DNA of 53,597 bases from Phenylobacterium sp. (GCA_018001015.1 JAGNIV010000024.1:1-53597); one strand, 5' to 3'. Shown: positions 27,471 through 36,269, counted from the stretch's first letter. Notes: generated by a model from the sequence alone, not told the origin. Numbers and translations: made by a program.

Positions 27471-28253
27471 ATGACGAGTCTGCGGAGTCTGTTGGAGAGC
27501 GTGCGCGAGGGCGACGGCGGCTGGGTGCTGGACCAGGCCGAGGGCTGGACCCAGGGGCGGACGCTGTTCGGCGGGCTGACGGCGGCGCTGAGCGCGCATG
27601 TGGCGTCGCTCTCGTGCGAGGCCCTGCCGCCGCTGCGCTCGGTGCAGGTGGCCTTTGTGGGCCCGGCCGCCGCCCCGGTCCGGGTCGAGGCGCGCGAACT
27701 GCGGCGCGGCCGGTCCTCGACCATCGTCTCCGTCGATGGCTTCGCCGAGACCGGTCTGGCCGCCCGGGCGCTGCTCACCTACGGCGCCCCGAGACCGAGC
27801 CAGGTCAGCCATGACAGCACGGTCGCCCCCACGGCGCCCGCCCCCGAGGCCTGCGAGGCCTTCATGCCGCCGCGCGAGGGGCCGCAGGGGTTCTTCCAGA
27901 AGTTCGACATACGCCAGGCCGGGACATCTCGCCCGATGTCGGGCGGGCCGCCGGAATACCTGGCCTGGGTGCGGCTGAAGGAACGCGAGGGCGTGGACCC
28001 GACCGTGGCCCTGCTGGCCATGGCCGACAGCCTGCCGCCGGCGGCGATGGCGGTGTTCTCCGCGCCGGCCCCGATCTCCACCATGACCTGGGCCATCGAC
28101 ATCGCCCATCCGGTCGATCCCACCGGCTGGAGCCTGCTGTCCTCGGTCAGCGAGCAGTCGGCCAACGGCTATTCGCTGCAATCGATGTCGATGTGGGACG
28201 AGGCCGGACGCAGGCTCGCGGTGGCCCGGCAGGTGGTGGCGATCTTCACCTAG
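27471..28253 (+). CDS. Acyl-CoA thioesterase family protein (double hot-dog)
   Basis: A 260-residue protein of the TesB-like double hot-dog class. The first hot-dog helix region is TLFGGLTAALSAHVAS, followed by RSVQVAFVGPAAAPVRVEAREL, a typical strand-rich motif with substrate-contacting residues. The second hot-dog contains LLAMADSLPPAAM, with the family Asp, and ANGYSLQSMSMWDEAGRRLAVARQVV, the C-terminal conserved strand. It probably hydrolyses acyl-CoA thioesters. Substrate length is unknown. Nearby SDR, QOR and a second SDR would fit lipid degradation, but no operon is evident. Confidence 0.85.
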   Translation: MTSLRSLLESVREGDGGWVLDQAEGWTQGRTLFGGLTAALSAHVASLSCEALPPLRSVQVAFVGPAAAPVRVEARELRRGRSSTIVSVDGFAETGLAARALLTYGAPRPSQVSHDSTVAPTAPAPEACEAFMPPREGPQGFFQKFDIRQAGTSRPMSGGPPEYLAWVRLKEREGVDPTVALLAMADSLPPAAMAVFSAPAPISTMTWAIDIAHPVDPTGWSLLSSVSEQSANGYSLQSMSMWDEAGRRLAVARQVVAIFT

Positions 28254-28318
28254 GCGGGCGCGGTCTGCGCCCACCGAAATCGTGGTGTGGCGCGCGGTGA
28301 TCCAGTACGGTTTTGGCG

Positions 28319-28819
28319 ATGAGCACCTCGGCCGCCAAGCGCGCGAAACCTCCGCCGAAACCGGCCGATGTCGGCGACCTGCTGCGGCTGGACCTGCAGC
28401 TGTGCTTCGCGCTCTACAGTTCCGGCAACCTGATGAGCCGGCTGTATCGGCCGCTGCTGGAGCCGCTCGGCCTGACCTATCCGCAGTACCTGGCGATGAT
28501 GGCGTTGTGGGAAACCTCACCCCAGACGGTGGGGGCGCTGGGCCGCCGGCTGAGCCTGGATTCCGGCACCCTGACCCCGCTGTTCAAACGACTGGAGGGC
28601 GCGGGCCTGGTGGCGCGGGCCCGCGATCCCGAAGATCAGCGGCGAGTGTTGATCGCCCTCACCGAGGCCGGGTCCGCCTTGAAGGCCAGGGCCGCCGACA
28701 TCCCTTGGACGGTGCTGTGCCAACTGCCGCTTCCGCCAGCGGAAGCCGTGGCCCTTAAGGCCACCCTGACCCGGCTGGCGGCGGGGCTGAGCGATCTGGT
28801 CGTCGACGAGGCCGACTAG
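28319..28819 (+). CDS. MarR-family regulator of the OhrR (organic hydroperoxide) type
   Basis: A 166-residue winged-helix regulator. The N-terminal LDLQLCFALYSSGNLMSRLY matches the OhrR sensing motif, with reactive Cys29 and the Tyr of 'LCFALY'. The winged helix follows: TYPQYLAMMALWE, TVGALGRRLSLDSGTLTPLFKRLEGAGLV and RARDPEDQRRVLIALTEAG. OhrR proteins release DNA when this cysteine is oxidised by organic hydroperoxides. No ohr gene is adjacent. The convergent operon (31057-28816) has an ACAAT-N7-ATTGT palindrome in its promoter and is the best local target. ATG 28319 is preferred over TTG 28313. Its stop overlaps the neighbour's stop in CTAG. Confidence 0.88.
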   Translation: MSTSAAKRAKPPPKPADVGDLLRLDLQLCFALYSSGNLMSRLYRPLLEPLGLTYPQYLAMMALWETSPQTVGALGRRLSLDSGTLTPLFKRLEGAGLVARARDPEDQRRVLIALTEAGSALKARAADIPWTVLCQLPLPPAEAVALKATLTRLAAGLSDLVVDEAD

Positions 28820-29592
28820 ATCCCGGCGTACCACTGGTAGCCGCGGTCTTCCCAATAGCCGCCCCGGCCGCGGCCCAGGTTTTCGAAACTCTCGATCGCC
28901 TCGATGCGCATGACATACTTGGCCATCTTGTAGCCGAGCTGGCGCTCCAGCCGCAGGCGGACGGGGGCGCCGTGGGCCACCGGCAAGGCGGCGTCGTTCA
29001 TCTCATAGGCGAGGATGGTCTGGGGGTGGAAGGCGTCGGCGACGGCGATGGTCTCGTAATAGTCGCCGCTGCCGTCCAGGGTCAGTTCCAGGGTGTCGGC
29101 GCAGAAGAAGGCGATGTAGCGCGCCTGCGGCTTCAAGCCCGCCTGGTCCAGCAGGGGGCCAAGCCTTGCGCCGCGCCATTGGGCGATGCTGCTCCAGCCC
29201 TCGACGCAGTCGTGGCGGGTGATCTGGCTACGGGACGGCGCGGCGCGCAGCTCCGCCAGGGATAGGCTGAAGGGCCGCTCGACGAGGCCGCCGATCTGCA
29301 GCCGCCAGTCTGCGAAGCCGTCGGCCGCCAGGGCCTGATATTCCTCGCTGTCGGGGTTGGTGGTGCCGTTGGCCCGGAAGTCCGGAGAGATGGCGCTGCG
29401 GTCATACTCACGCGCCAGGGCCGAGCGGCCGACGAACAGGCCGTGCAGGCGCCGGTTCAGCGCCTCGGCGCCGTCCAGGGTGGCGTTGACCTGGGGCGAT
29501 TGGGTGAGTTTGTCGCAGGAGGCGACGGCCAGGCCTGCTGCTGCGGTCAGGCCGCCGCGCAGCCAGGCTCTGCGGGTCGTCGGCGCGGTCAT
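28816..29592 (-). CDS. Molybdopterin-dependent oxidoreductase (sulfite oxidase/MsrP-like), Tat-exported
   Basis: A 258-residue protein of the sulfite-oxidase fold. The N-terminus is a Tat signal (TTRRAWLRGG), and AVASC at residues 22-26 is a possible lipobox, so a membrane-anchored periplasmic form is possible. The molybdenum ligand is probably Cys129 in TRHDCVEGWSSIAQWRG, the hallmark of this family. LAYEMNDAALPVAHGAPVRL and LGYKMAKYVMRIE are further signature strands. The heme partner is presumably the adjacent cytochrome b, whose stop overlaps this start (ATGA). The substrate (methionine sulfoxide, another S- or N-oxide, or sulfite) cannot be decided. Confidence 0.9.
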   Translation of the reverse strand: MTAPTTRRAWLRGGLTAAAGLAVASCDKLTQSPQVNATLDGAEALNRRLHGLFVGRSALAREYDRSAISPDFRANGTTNPDSEEYQALAADGFADWRLQIGGLVERPFSLSLAELRAAPSRSQITRHDCVEGWSSIAQWRGARLGPLLDQAGLKPQARYIAFFCADTLELTLDGSGDYYETIAVADAFHPQTILAYEMNDAALPVAHGAPVRLRLERQLGYKMAKYVMRIEAIESFENLGRGRGGYWEDRGYQWYAGI

Positions 29593-30428
29593 GGCGTGTC
29601 CTCTTCGGCGGGCTTGATGACGAACCAGCCGGTGATCATGGAGCGCAGCTCGTTCACGGGCCCGGCCAGGATCACCATCCCGACATGGACCACGACGAAG
29701 GCGACAAGGCCGCTGGCGCAGAGGAAATGCAGGGTCCGCGCCGTCTGCCGGCCCCCCAGGACCATCGCCAGATGGAGGCGGGCGTCGACCGCCGGGGACA
29801 TGGCCAGGCCGGTCAGCACCATCAACGGCAGCAGGCCGAACACCACCGGCAGGTAGGTCAGCTTCTGCAGCACGTTGTAGCGTCGCGCTTCCTCACCGCG
29901 CGCAAACCGCAGCCGCAGGTGATCGCGCACGGCCTGCCCGATGTGGGCCAGCTGGTCGCGGCTGGGAACCAGCTCCCGCTGCAGCCGGCGGCTGAGCAGG
30001 CCGGTGGCCAGGTAGAGCGCGCCGTTCAGAACAAAAAGCCAGGCGAAGAAGAAGTGCCAGCGCCGTCCGGCGCCCAGGTCGAGTTCGCCCGGCAGGGTGA
30101 GCCAATGAGGGATGGCGCGCGAGGTCATCAGGCCGTCGGCGTTCTTCGACGCGCCCAGCAGGCCGGTGGTGTCGACATTGACGCCTGGCGCGATCAGCCG
30201 GCCCCGCGGTTCGCCGTCGTTCCCAATCTCGCTGACGATGGCCGCGAAGGGCTCGGCGAACCGCGCCGTCTCGCCCCAATAGAAGGCCGGGTGGCTGCAC
30301 AGGATCTGCAGCCCGCTAAGCAGCAGCAACACCAGGCTGGCCAGGTTCACCCAATGGGTGATCCGCACCACGGCGGGGTGGCGGAAGACCAGCAGGCGTC
30401 CGCCTGCCAGCGGTTTGTCGAGGGACAT
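29589..30428 (-). CDS. Membrane cytochrome b (b561/CybB-like electron-transfer subunit)
   Basis: A 279-residue integral membrane protein with about four to five helices. Candidate heme ligands are His in FRHPAVVRITHW, His in RRWHFFFAWLFVLNG, and His residues in ARTLHFLCASGLVAFVVVHVG. A periplasmic loop of about 60 residues joins the first two helices. Start ATG 30428 is preceded by AAGGGA; the open frame upstream re-reads the neighbouring gene out of frame and is not coding. It sits between the DUF5666-like gene (20 bp upstream) and the molybdopterin enzyme (4-nt overlap), and most likely carries electrons from the quinol pool to that enzyme. Confidence 0.88.
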   Translation of the reverse strand: MSLDKPLAGGRLLVFRHPAVVRITHWVNLASLVLLLLSGLQILCSHPAFYWGETARFAEPFAAIVSEIGNDGEPRGRLIAPGVNVDTTGLLGASKNADGLMTSRAIPHWLTLPGELDLGAGRRWHFFFAWLFVLNGALYLATGLLSRRLQRELVPSRDQLAHIGQAVRDHLRLRFARGEEARRYNVLQKLTYLPVVFGLLPLMVLTGLAMSPAVDARLHLAMVLGGRQTARTLHFLCASGLVAFVVVHVGMVILAGPVNELRSMITGWFVIKPAEEDTP

Positions 30429-30448
30429 GAGCGTGAGGGTCCCTTGCC

Positions 30449-31057
30449 CTACATCGGCGGCGCCTTGCCGTTCTCGCCGACCGCGACGCTGTTGGTGATC
30501 AGGCCCCCGGGGGTCGGGATGGCCGCCATGAAGACCTTGGCGCCGGGGGTGATCAGGGTCCGGGCGCCCGGCACGATCTGCACGATCGGGGTCTTGGCCG
30601 GCACGACGATGCGGCGCACGCCGGTGGCGTAGCTGACGTCGAAGGCGCTGCCGGACTTGTTGGCCACCATCTTGCCGACGGTGCCGTTGGTCATCATCGA
30701 GCCCTTCTTCAGGTCCCAGCCGTAGTGGCCCTCCCCCAGCTTCACGCCGGGCGGGAAGACGTGGACCTCGAGCGAGCGGCCGGTGCCGTCCTTCTGGGGC
30801 ATCTCGGCGGTGCCGATGAAGCTGCCGGGCACGATCTGGGCCACGGTCACCGGCTTGGTGATCTGCACGGTCCAGTCCTTGGTCAGGCCGAGGGTGAGCT
30901 TCTTGCCCTCCCGCGAGGTGACGTTCAGTGAAGTCGGGGTGACGGCGGTCACCGTGCCGCGCACGAACTGCGGCGCCGGCGGCGCGGCGGGCGCCGACAA
31001 GGCGGGGGCGGCGACCAGCAGGGCGGCGCCGATGGAAAGAGCTAGGACGTGTTTCAT
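30449..31057 (-). CDS. Secreted DUF5666-like protein of the molybdopterin operon
   Basis: A 202-residue protein with a clear Sec signal peptide (MKHVLALSIGAALLVAAPALSAPA, cleavage after ALSA). The mature part consists of short beta-rich repeats: FVRGTVTAVTPTSLNVTSREGKKLTLGL, then VPGSFIGTAEMPQKDG, EVHVFPPGVKLGEGHYGWDL and VPAKTPIVQIVPG. These resemble DUF5666 modules, from memory, which are often next to periplasmic redox enzymes. It is the first gene of the operon, directly behind the predicted OhrR-like operator. Function unknown; a periplasmic partner or stabiliser of the enzyme is possible. Confidence 0.78.
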   Translation of the reverse strand: MKHVLALSIGAALLVAAPALSAPAAPPAPQFVRGTVTAVTPTSLNVTSREGKKLTLGLTKDWTVQITKPVTVAQIVPGSFIGTAEMPQKDGTGRSLEVHVFPPGVKLGEGHYGWDLKKGSMMTNGTVGKMVANKSGSAFDVSYATGVRRIVVPAKTPIVQIVPGARTLITPGAKVFMAAIPTPGGLITNSVAVGENGKAPPM

Positions 31058-31130
31058 GGGAGCCTCTGCGGAACTTGGACCGAAGCGCTTTCATCCGCCG
31101 CCCGTCCGAGCAGGTCAAATTTAATTTTAC

Positions 31131-31147
31131 ACAATCGATTCTATTGT
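31131..31147 (-). promoter_or_regulatory. OhrR-like operator in the promoter of the molybdopterin operon
   Basis: ACAATCGATTCTATTGT is a 17-bp palindrome with ACAAT/ATTGT arms, in an AT-rich stretch that is unusual for this region. OhrR operators described in other bacteria also have ACAAT...ATTGT arms. On the minus strand TAAAAT at 31124-31129 is a plausible -10, so the palindrome would cover the -35/spacer. It lies 74 bp upstream of the DUF5666-like start. Confidence 0.5.
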
Positions 31148-31172
31148 CGCCGACGTGGAGACGGACGGGCGG

Positions 31173-32102
31173 CTAGACCGGCTCGACGAGCGCCGCGGCG
31201 GCCACCTTGGCGCGGTTGGCCAGGTGCTCGCGCCAGGTGATGAACAGGGTCGAGATCACCACCACCCCAGCGCCGACCACGGTCCAGATCCCCGGAACTT
31301 CGTGGAACAGGGCGAAGCCGACGATCACCGTGAAAACCAGGCGGATATAGTCGATGGGGGCCATGGCCCCGGCGTCGCCGATGGACATGCCCTTGATGTA
31401 GCAGCCCTGGGTGATGGTCCCCAGCACCCCCATGGCCGCCAGCAGCGCCAGGTCGACCGGCTCGGGCCAGCGCCAGGCCAGGAAGGCGCCGGGCAGGGCG
31501 AGCACCAGGCCGAGCGTCGCCGACCAGACCAGCAGCACCATGGGGGCGTGGTCTCGGGTCATCACCTTCATGCCGGTGATGGTCAGCGCGAACAGGAAGG
31601 ACGAGGCCAGCATGGCCAGGGCCGGCAGGCCGATGGCGAAGTCGTGCCCCGCGCCGGGCCGCAACATGATCAGCACGCCCAGGAAGCCCACCACCGCCGC
31701 GCCGATGCGCAAGGGGCCCACCGGCTCGCGCACTACGAAGAAGGCGAGCGGCACCAGCCAGAGGGTGCGGGTGAAGGACAGCGCGTTGGCGTCGGCCAGC
31801 GGCATCTTCTGGAAGGCGTAGAACGACAGGATCATCCCCACCGTGCCCGCCGCCGAGCGGAAGATCAGGATGCCCGGCCGGGTGGTGGCGAAGGCCGCGC
31901 CGCGATGCTTGAGGATCACCGGCAGCATGATCAGGAAGCCGAAGAACTGCCGGTAGAAGGTCTGCAGCGAGGCCGCGTAGTCGTCCCCCAGATACTTGAT
32001 CAGGGTGGTCATGGCCGTGAAGCCGACCGCCGAGGCCACCATCCACAGGGCGCCGTGCAGGTTGGGCGACAGGCCGGGCTTGGGCAGGGCCTCAGCGCTC
32101 AC
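31173..32102 (-). CDS. DMT-superfamily transporter (EamA domains)
   Basis: A 309-residue inner-membrane protein with ten predicted helices in two EamA repeats: GALWMVASAVGFTAMTTLIKYLG at the start of repeat one and ALAMLASSFLFALTITGMKVM at the start of repeat two. FYAFQKMPLADANALSFTRTLWLVPLAFFVVREP is the typical drug/metabolite-exporter strand. The substrate is unknown. It starts with GTG, and its first 11 bases overlap the end of the oxygenase gene upstream, so it is the third gene of an SDR-oxygenase-exporter operon. That arrangement suggests export or uptake of a compound modified by the two enzymes (inference). Confidence 0.9.
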   Translation of the reverse strand: MSAEALPKPGLSPNLHGALWMVASAVGFTAMTTLIKYLGDDYAASLQTFYRQFFGFLIMLPVILKHRGAAFATTRPGILIFRSAAGTVGMILSFYAFQKMPLADANALSFTRTLWLVPLAFFVVREPVGPLRIGAAVVGFLGVLIMLRPGAGHDFAIGLPALAMLASSFLFALTITGMKVMTRDHAPMVLLVWSATLGLVLALPGAFLAWRWPEPVDLALLAAMGVLGTITQGCYIKGMSIGDAGAMAPIDYIRLVFTVIVGFALFHEVPGIWTVVGAGVVVISTLFITWREHLANRAKVAAAALVEPV

Positions 32103-32826
32103 GGATCCACCCGGTGATGGAGAGACGCTCGGCGCCCGCGAAACTGGCCACCTGGGTGACGGCGTGCTGCTGCGGCACGCGGAAGAGGTTCAGGGCGTTG
32201 AAGGTGGGGGTATAGGCCTCACTGACATGGCCGTCGGCGTCGTGAAAGGCCAGCAGCCCACCCCAGTCGGGCCGCCAGACGGGCGTGAAGTTCAGCACCA
32301 TGGCGTAGAGCCGCTTCTTGCCCGCCACGTCGTCGTCGTGGGCGGTGAGGAAGTCGCCGGGCCGGTAGCGGGTGGCCTGGGCGTCGGCATAGGCGCAGCG
32401 GGGGTCGCCGGTGAGGGTGCGGATGAAGGCGAGGAAGGCCTCGCTGTTGATCAGGTCATAGACCGCTTCCAGAGGCGCCAGGGCGCCGCCGGTGCGCTGG
32501 CCCGCCTCCATAAGGTCCGAGAGCCGCCAGGCGTCGAACTGATACTGGAAGCCGGTCCTCCCGCCCTCCAGGATCGCCGCCTCCAGCTCCGCGCGGCGCT
32601 CGGGCGGCATGGCGGCGAGGGTGTCGAGGGCGATGTCGTAGCTCTTGCCCGAGGCGGTCAGCGAGCGGTGGTAGGGGGCGGCGACCAGGGCCGCGTGGAT
32701 CGCCTGCGCCTCCCGGGGCGCGAAGAGCCCGGGAAGGTGCAGGCGCCCGAAACGCTCGAAGGCCGGGCGCAGCTTGGCGGGATCGAGACCCCGCGCCAGC
32801 TTCAGGGGGACCGCCGCCTTGGCCAA
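32092..32826 (-). CDS. 2-oxoglutarate/Fe(II)-dependent oxygenase (prolyl 4-hydroxylase-like)
   Basis: A 244-residue protein with a C-terminal double-stranded beta-helix. The iron facial triad is visible as His163-x-Asp165 in FLTAHDDD and His221 in VPQQHAVTQV, with a downstream Arg234 that would bind 2-oxoglutarate. RYRPGDFLTAHDD and WGGLLAFHDADG are typical of the P4H/Tpa1-like branch. The hydroxylated substrate is unknown. The start is a TTG 4 nt after the upstream SDR stop with only AGGA nearby, so the exact N-terminus is uncertain. It is co-transcribed with the SDR and the EamA transporter. Confidence 0.85.
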   Translation of the reverse strand: MAKAAVPLKLARGLDPAKLRPAFERFGRLHLPGLFAPREAQAIHAALVAAPYHRSLTASGKSYDIALDTLAAMPPERRAELEAAILEGGRTGFQYQFDAWRLSDLMEAGQRTGGALAPLEAVYDLINSEAFLAFIRTLTGDPRCAYADAQATRYRPGDFLTAHDDDVAGKKRLYAMVLNFTPVWRPDWGGLLAFHDADGHVSEAYTPTFNALNLFRVPQQHAVTQVASFAGAERLSITGWIRER

Positions 32827-32830
32827 GGTC

Positions 32831-33685
32831 CTAGGCCGTGGCGCCGGGCAGGGCGTCGCCGAACAGGGCCGCGAAGGGCGAGCCCGCGGTGGCGTCCCAG
32901 GCGTGGCGGCCGCCGACGGTGATGCCGCCGTCCACCACGATATGGGTGCCCGACACGAAGGCCGAGTCCTCCGACGCCAGATAGAGGGCGGCCTTGGCGA
33001 TGTCCTCGGGCATGCCGGCCTTGGGCACCGGTTGCACCTTGGCGGCGTTGTCGGCGACCCGGGCGGCCATCTGATCGGCGACGTCGCGGGGCAGGCCCAT
33101 CGAGGCGCCGAAGATCGAGGTGGCGATCAGGCCGGGGCAGATGGCGTTGACCCGGATCTTCTGCGGCGACAGCTGGGCCGCGGCCGAGCGGCTCATATGA
33201 ATGACGCTGGCCTTGGCGCTGGAATAGGCGATGGGGCCCCAGCCGGCCTGCAGACCGGCGATGGAGGCGGTGTTGATGATCGAGCCGCCGCCGCGCTCCA
33301 GCATCAGGGGCAGGGCGTGCTTCATGCCGAGCGCCGGGCCGCGCACCAGGACGTCGAAGATCCAGCTCCAGCCGTCGGCGGTGATCTCGGCGATGGAGGT
33401 CATCCGGTCGGAGATGCCGGCGTTGTTGAACAGGATGTCGAGGCCGCCGAACTCGGTCTTGGCGCGCTTCATCGCGGCCTCGATCTCGGCTTCCTGCGTC
33501 ACGTCGCAGTGGACGTAGGCGACCTTGCCGGGGAACCGCGTCTCCAGCATGGCGCCCTTTTCGTCCTGGATGTCGGCGGCGACCACGCGTGCGCCCTCGG
33601 CGACAAACAGTTCCACCGTGCCCAGGCCGATGCCCGATGCGGCCCCGGTGATGACCGCGACCTTGCCTTCGAGACGTCCCGCCAT
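32831..33685 (-). CDS. Short-chain dehydrogenase/reductase
   Basis: A 284-residue classical SDR: TGAASGIGLGTVELF (cofactor loop), ADIQDE after beta-2 (NAD preference), NNAGISDR, catalytic Ser in NTASIAG, YSSAK (Tyr/Lys) and INAICPGLIATSIFG-like strands (read as VNAICPGLIATSIFG). It is longer than the other SDR in the window because of a C-terminal extension after VVDGGITVGGRHAW. ATG 33685 is chosen: GGGGAGAAG lies just upstream and the cofactor loop then begins near residue 14. It is the first gene of an operon with the oxygenase and transporter. The substrate is unknown. Confidence 0.88.
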   Translation of the reverse strand: MAGRLEGKVAVITGAASGIGLGTVELFVAEGARVVAADIQDEKGAMLETRFPGKVAYVHCDVTQEAEIEAAMKRAKTEFGGLDILFNNAGISDRMTSIAEITADGWSWIFDVLVRGPALGMKHALPLMLERGGGSIINTASIAGLQAGWGPIAYSSAKASVIHMSRSAAAQLSPQKIRVNAICPGLIATSIFGASMGLPRDVADQMAARVADNAAKVQPVPKAGMPEDIAKAALYLASEDSAFVSGTHIVVDGGITVGGRHAWDATAGSPFAALFGDALPGATA

Positions 33686-33752
33686 TTTGGCTTCTCCCCT
33701 TATATGATCAGCGATCACTAGAGCGCGACGAGCTCTGCGTCGAGAGCACTGT

Positions 33753-33905
33753 CTCCCTTCCCCCTCGATGGGGGAAGGGCGGGGATGGGGGTGAATGCAG
33801 GGTGATGACGAACCTGGCGCCGGAGGCTCGGGCGCCATTCGAGGCTCCCGCCCCAACTCGGAGGATGCACCCCCATCCAACCTTCCCCCATCAGGGGGAA
33901 GGCTT
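33753..33905. repeat. Dispersed palindromic element, copy 2 (153 bp)
   Basis: The ends are inverted copies of each other: CTTCCCCCTCGATGGGGGAAG on the left (central part of 33753-33780) and CTTCCCCCATCAGGGGGAAG on the right, each itself a hairpin, both next to a GATGGGGGTG block. The layout matches the element at 5661-5825. It fills the gap between the SDR start (33685) and the end of the quinone oxidoreductase gene (33917). No ORF is supported inside it. Confidence 0.8.
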
Positions 33906-33916
33906 CTTTGCAGGTA

Positions 33917-34918
33917 TCAGTCGACCGTCACCACGACCTTGCCCATGGCCTTGCGGCTGCCCAGGTGGGCGATGGCGTCGGCGCCCTTGGAGAGCGGGAA
34001 GCGCTCCGAGACGTGGGGCTTGACCTTGCCCTGGGCGTAGAGCTCCAGCAGCTCGTCCACCGACTTGGCGAACAGCTCGGGGTTCTTGGTGGTCCAGGTG
34101 CCCCAGAACACGCCGACGATGTCGCAGCCCTTCAGCAGGGTGAGGTTCAGCGGGATCTTCGGAATGTCGCCGGCCGCGAAGCCGATCACCAGATAGCGGC
34201 CTTCCCAGGCGATAGAGCGCAGGGCCGGTTCGGCGTAGCCGCCGCCAACCGCGTCATAGATCACGTTGAAGCCCTCGGCCCCGCCGGCGTCCTTGAACAG
34301 CTGACCCAGCGCCTTCTGGCCGTCGCGGTCGAAGGGGCCGCGGCCGTAGACGATGCCCTCGTCAGCGCCGTGCTTGATGGCGAGATCGCACTTTTCCTGG
34401 CTGGAGCAGGCGGCCACGACGCGGGCGCCCATGGCCTTGCCCAGTTCCACCGCCGAGAGGCCGACGCCGCCCGCCGCGCCCAGGACCAGCATGGTGTCGC
34501 CGGCCTTCAGGTGACCGCGGTCCTTCAGGGCGTGATAGCTGGTGCCGTAGGTGAGGATGAAGGCCGCCGCCACATCGTGGGGCATGCTGTCGGGGATGTG
34601 CCACAGGCGGTTGGCCGGCAGCAGGACCTCCTCGGCCAGACCGCCCCAGCCGGTGTTGGCCAGGATGCGGTCGCCGACCTTCACATTGGTCACGCCCTCG
34701 CCGATCGCCTTCACCACGCCCGACAGCTCACCGCCGGGGGAGAAGGGCCGGGGCGGCTTCATCTGGTACTTGTCCTCGATCATCAGCACGTCGGGGAAGT
34801 TGATGCCCACGGCCTTGGTGCTGATCACGGCGAACCCGGGACGGACCTCGGGAGAGGCGACGTCTTCGTAAACCAGGGTCTCAGGACCCCCGGTGGTCTT
34901 GCTCAACAGCGCCTTCAT
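33917..34918 (-). CDS. NADPH:quinone oxidoreductase family protein (zinc-independent MDR)
   Basis: A 333-residue medium-chain reductase. The GroES-like N-terminal domain carries [33 protein letters not shown], and the Rossmann domain carries [26 protein letters not shown] (the AAGGVG motif of quinone oxidoreductases). The zinc-binding Cys/His residues of alcohol dehydrogenases are absent, which fits an NADPH-dependent quinone or enoyl reductase. GGGAG precedes ATG 34918. It is divergent from rlmN. The physiological substrate is not predictable. Confidence 0.92.
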   Translation of the reverse strand: MKALLSKTTGGPETLVYEDVASPEVRPGFAVISTKAVGINFPDVLMIEDKYQMKPPRPFSPGGELSGVVKAIGEGVTNVKVGDRILANTGWGGLAEEVLLPANRLWHIPDSMPHDVAAAFILTYGTSYHALKDRGHLKAGDTMLVLGAAGGVGLSAVELGKAMGARVVAACSSQEKCDLAIKHGADEGIVYGRGPFDRDGQKALGQLFKDAGGAEGFNVIYDAVGGGYAEPALRSIAWEGRYLVIGFAAGDIPKIPLNLTLLKGCDIVGVFWGTWTTKNPELFAKSVDELLELYAQGKVKPHVSERFPLSKGADAIAHLGSRKAMGKVVVTVD

Positions 34919-35030
34919 CGTCGTCTCCCGGACATCGTTTTTCGAAAGTTGGCGGACGCTAGCGCAGGCCTTCCCTGGGCGGAAGTCCGCGCCCGAACAT
35001 TTGTTTGGATCGCGGCGCCGTCAGGGCGAT

Positions 35031-35059
35031 TTGGCGTGGCGGCGGCGTGGCCCTATATT
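35031..35059 (+). promoter_or_regulatory. Predicted rlmN promoter
   Basis: A -35 TTGGCG (35031-35036) and -10 TATATT (35054-35059) are separated by exactly 17 bp, predicting transcription from about 35066. This excludes the in-frame TTG at 35058 as a start codon and supports TTG 35091. Confidence 0.55.
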
Positions 35060-35090
35060 GGCGGGCCTTCCAGCCAGCGAGTTCCTCCCC

Positions 35091-36269
35091 TTGGGCGTCA
35101 CCCTCGACCTTTCGCGCGCCACCAAGCCGGCCGCACCCGTGAAGCCGAATCTCTGCGGCCTGACCCGCAAGGGGCTGGTGGAGACGCTGATCGCCGCCGA
35201 CGTGGTCCCGGCGCCCAAGGCCAGGATGCGCGCCAACCAGATGTGGCGCTGGATCCATCACTACGGCGTCACCGACTTCGAGGCGATGACCGACATCGCC
35301 AAGGAGACCCGCGCCGTCCTCGCCGAGGCCTTCAGCCTGGCGCGGCCCGAGATCGTCGAGCGGCAGGTGTCCAAGGACGGCACGCGCAAGTGGCTGATCC
35401 GCATGGCCCCCGGCATCGAGGTGGAGACCGTCTACATCCCCGACGTGGGCCGGGCCGGCGCGCTCTGCGTCTCGTCCCAGGTGGGCTGCACGCTGAACTG
35501 CACCTTCTGCCACACCGGCACCCAGGCCCTGGTCCGCAACCTGACCGCCGCCGAGATCGTCGCCCAGGTGCAGGTGGCCCGCGACGACCTGGAGGAATGG
35601 CCCAGCCCCAAGGAGGACCGCCGGCTCTCCAACATCGTCTTCATGGGCATGGGCGAGCCGCTGTACAATCTCGACAACGTCGCCGACGCCATCGACATCA
35701 TCGCCGACGGCGAGGGTATCGCCATCTCGCGGCGGCGAATCACGGTCTCGACCTCGGGCGTGGTCCCGGAGCTGGAGGCGCTGGGCAACCGCACCCAGGC
35801 GATGCTGGCCATCTCCCTGCACGCCACCAACGACCCCCTGCGCGACGTGCTGGTGCCGCTGAACAAGAAATACCCGATCGCCCAGCTGATCGAGGGCATC
35901 CGCGCCTATCCGGGCCTGTCCAACGCCCGGCGTGTGACGTTCGAGTACGTGATGCTCAAGGGCGTCAACGACAGCCCGGCCGAGGCCCACGCCCTGTTGA
36001 AGCTGCTGAAGGGCGTGCCCGCCAAGATCAACCTGATCCCGTTCAACCCCTGGCCGGGGACCGACTATGTCTGTTCCGACTGGGGCGCGATCGAGACGTT
36101 CGCCGCCATCCTCAACCGCGCCGGCTACGCTTCGCCGATCCGCACGCCGCGCGGTCGGGACATCCTGGCGGCCTGCGGTCAGTTGAAGAGCGAGAGCGAG
36201 AAGGTCCGCGCTAGCGTCCGGCGCAAGGCGGCGACCCCGCCCGAGGTCCTGGACTCGCCCGCCGCCTGA
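35091..36269 (+). CDS. rlmN: Dual-specificity RNA (adenine-C2) methyltransferase RlmN
   Basis: Radical SAM enzyme that methylates C2 of A2503 in 23S rRNA and A37 in some tRNAs. The 392-residue product has the radical SAM cluster [13 protein letters not shown] (from about residue 133), preceded by SSQVG, then [13 protein letters not shown], the SAM-binding [15 protein letters not shown] and LIPFNPWPG. The C-terminal methyl-carrier Cys is in [12 protein letters not shown] (about 362). TTG 35091 (GVTLDLSRA) is the best start given the promoter position; the longer open frame upstream is partly antisense to the neighbouring gene. No clear Shine-Dalgarno sequence is seen. It is followed by the DUF350 gene after 69 bp. 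Confidence 0.95.
   Translation: MGVTLDLSRATKPAAPVKPNLCGLTRKGLVETLIAADVVPAPKARMRANQMWRWIHHYGVTDFEAMTDIAKETRAVLAEAFSLARPEIVERQVSKDGTRKWLIRMAPGIEVETVYIPDVGRAGALCVSSQVGCTLNCTFCHTGTQALVRNLTAAEIVAQVQVARDDLEEWPSPKEDRRLSNIVFMGMGEPLYNLDNVADAIDIIADGEGIAISRRRITVSTSGVVPELEALGNRTQAMLAISLHATNDPLRDVLVPLNKKYPIAQLIEGIRAYPGLSNARRVTFEYVMLKGVNDSPAEAHALLKLLKGVPAKINLIPFNPWPGTDYVCSDWGAIETFAAILNRAGYASPIRTPRGRDILAACGQLKSESEKVRASVRRKAATPPEVLDSPAA

Noticed and set aside
29589-31118. A continuous frame joining the cytochrome b gene to upstream sequence (509 codons)
   Set aside because: The upstream part is the out-of-frame reading of the DUF5666-like gene (Arg/His-rich, no domains). The cytochrome start at 30428 has a ribosome-binding site and correct N-terminus.
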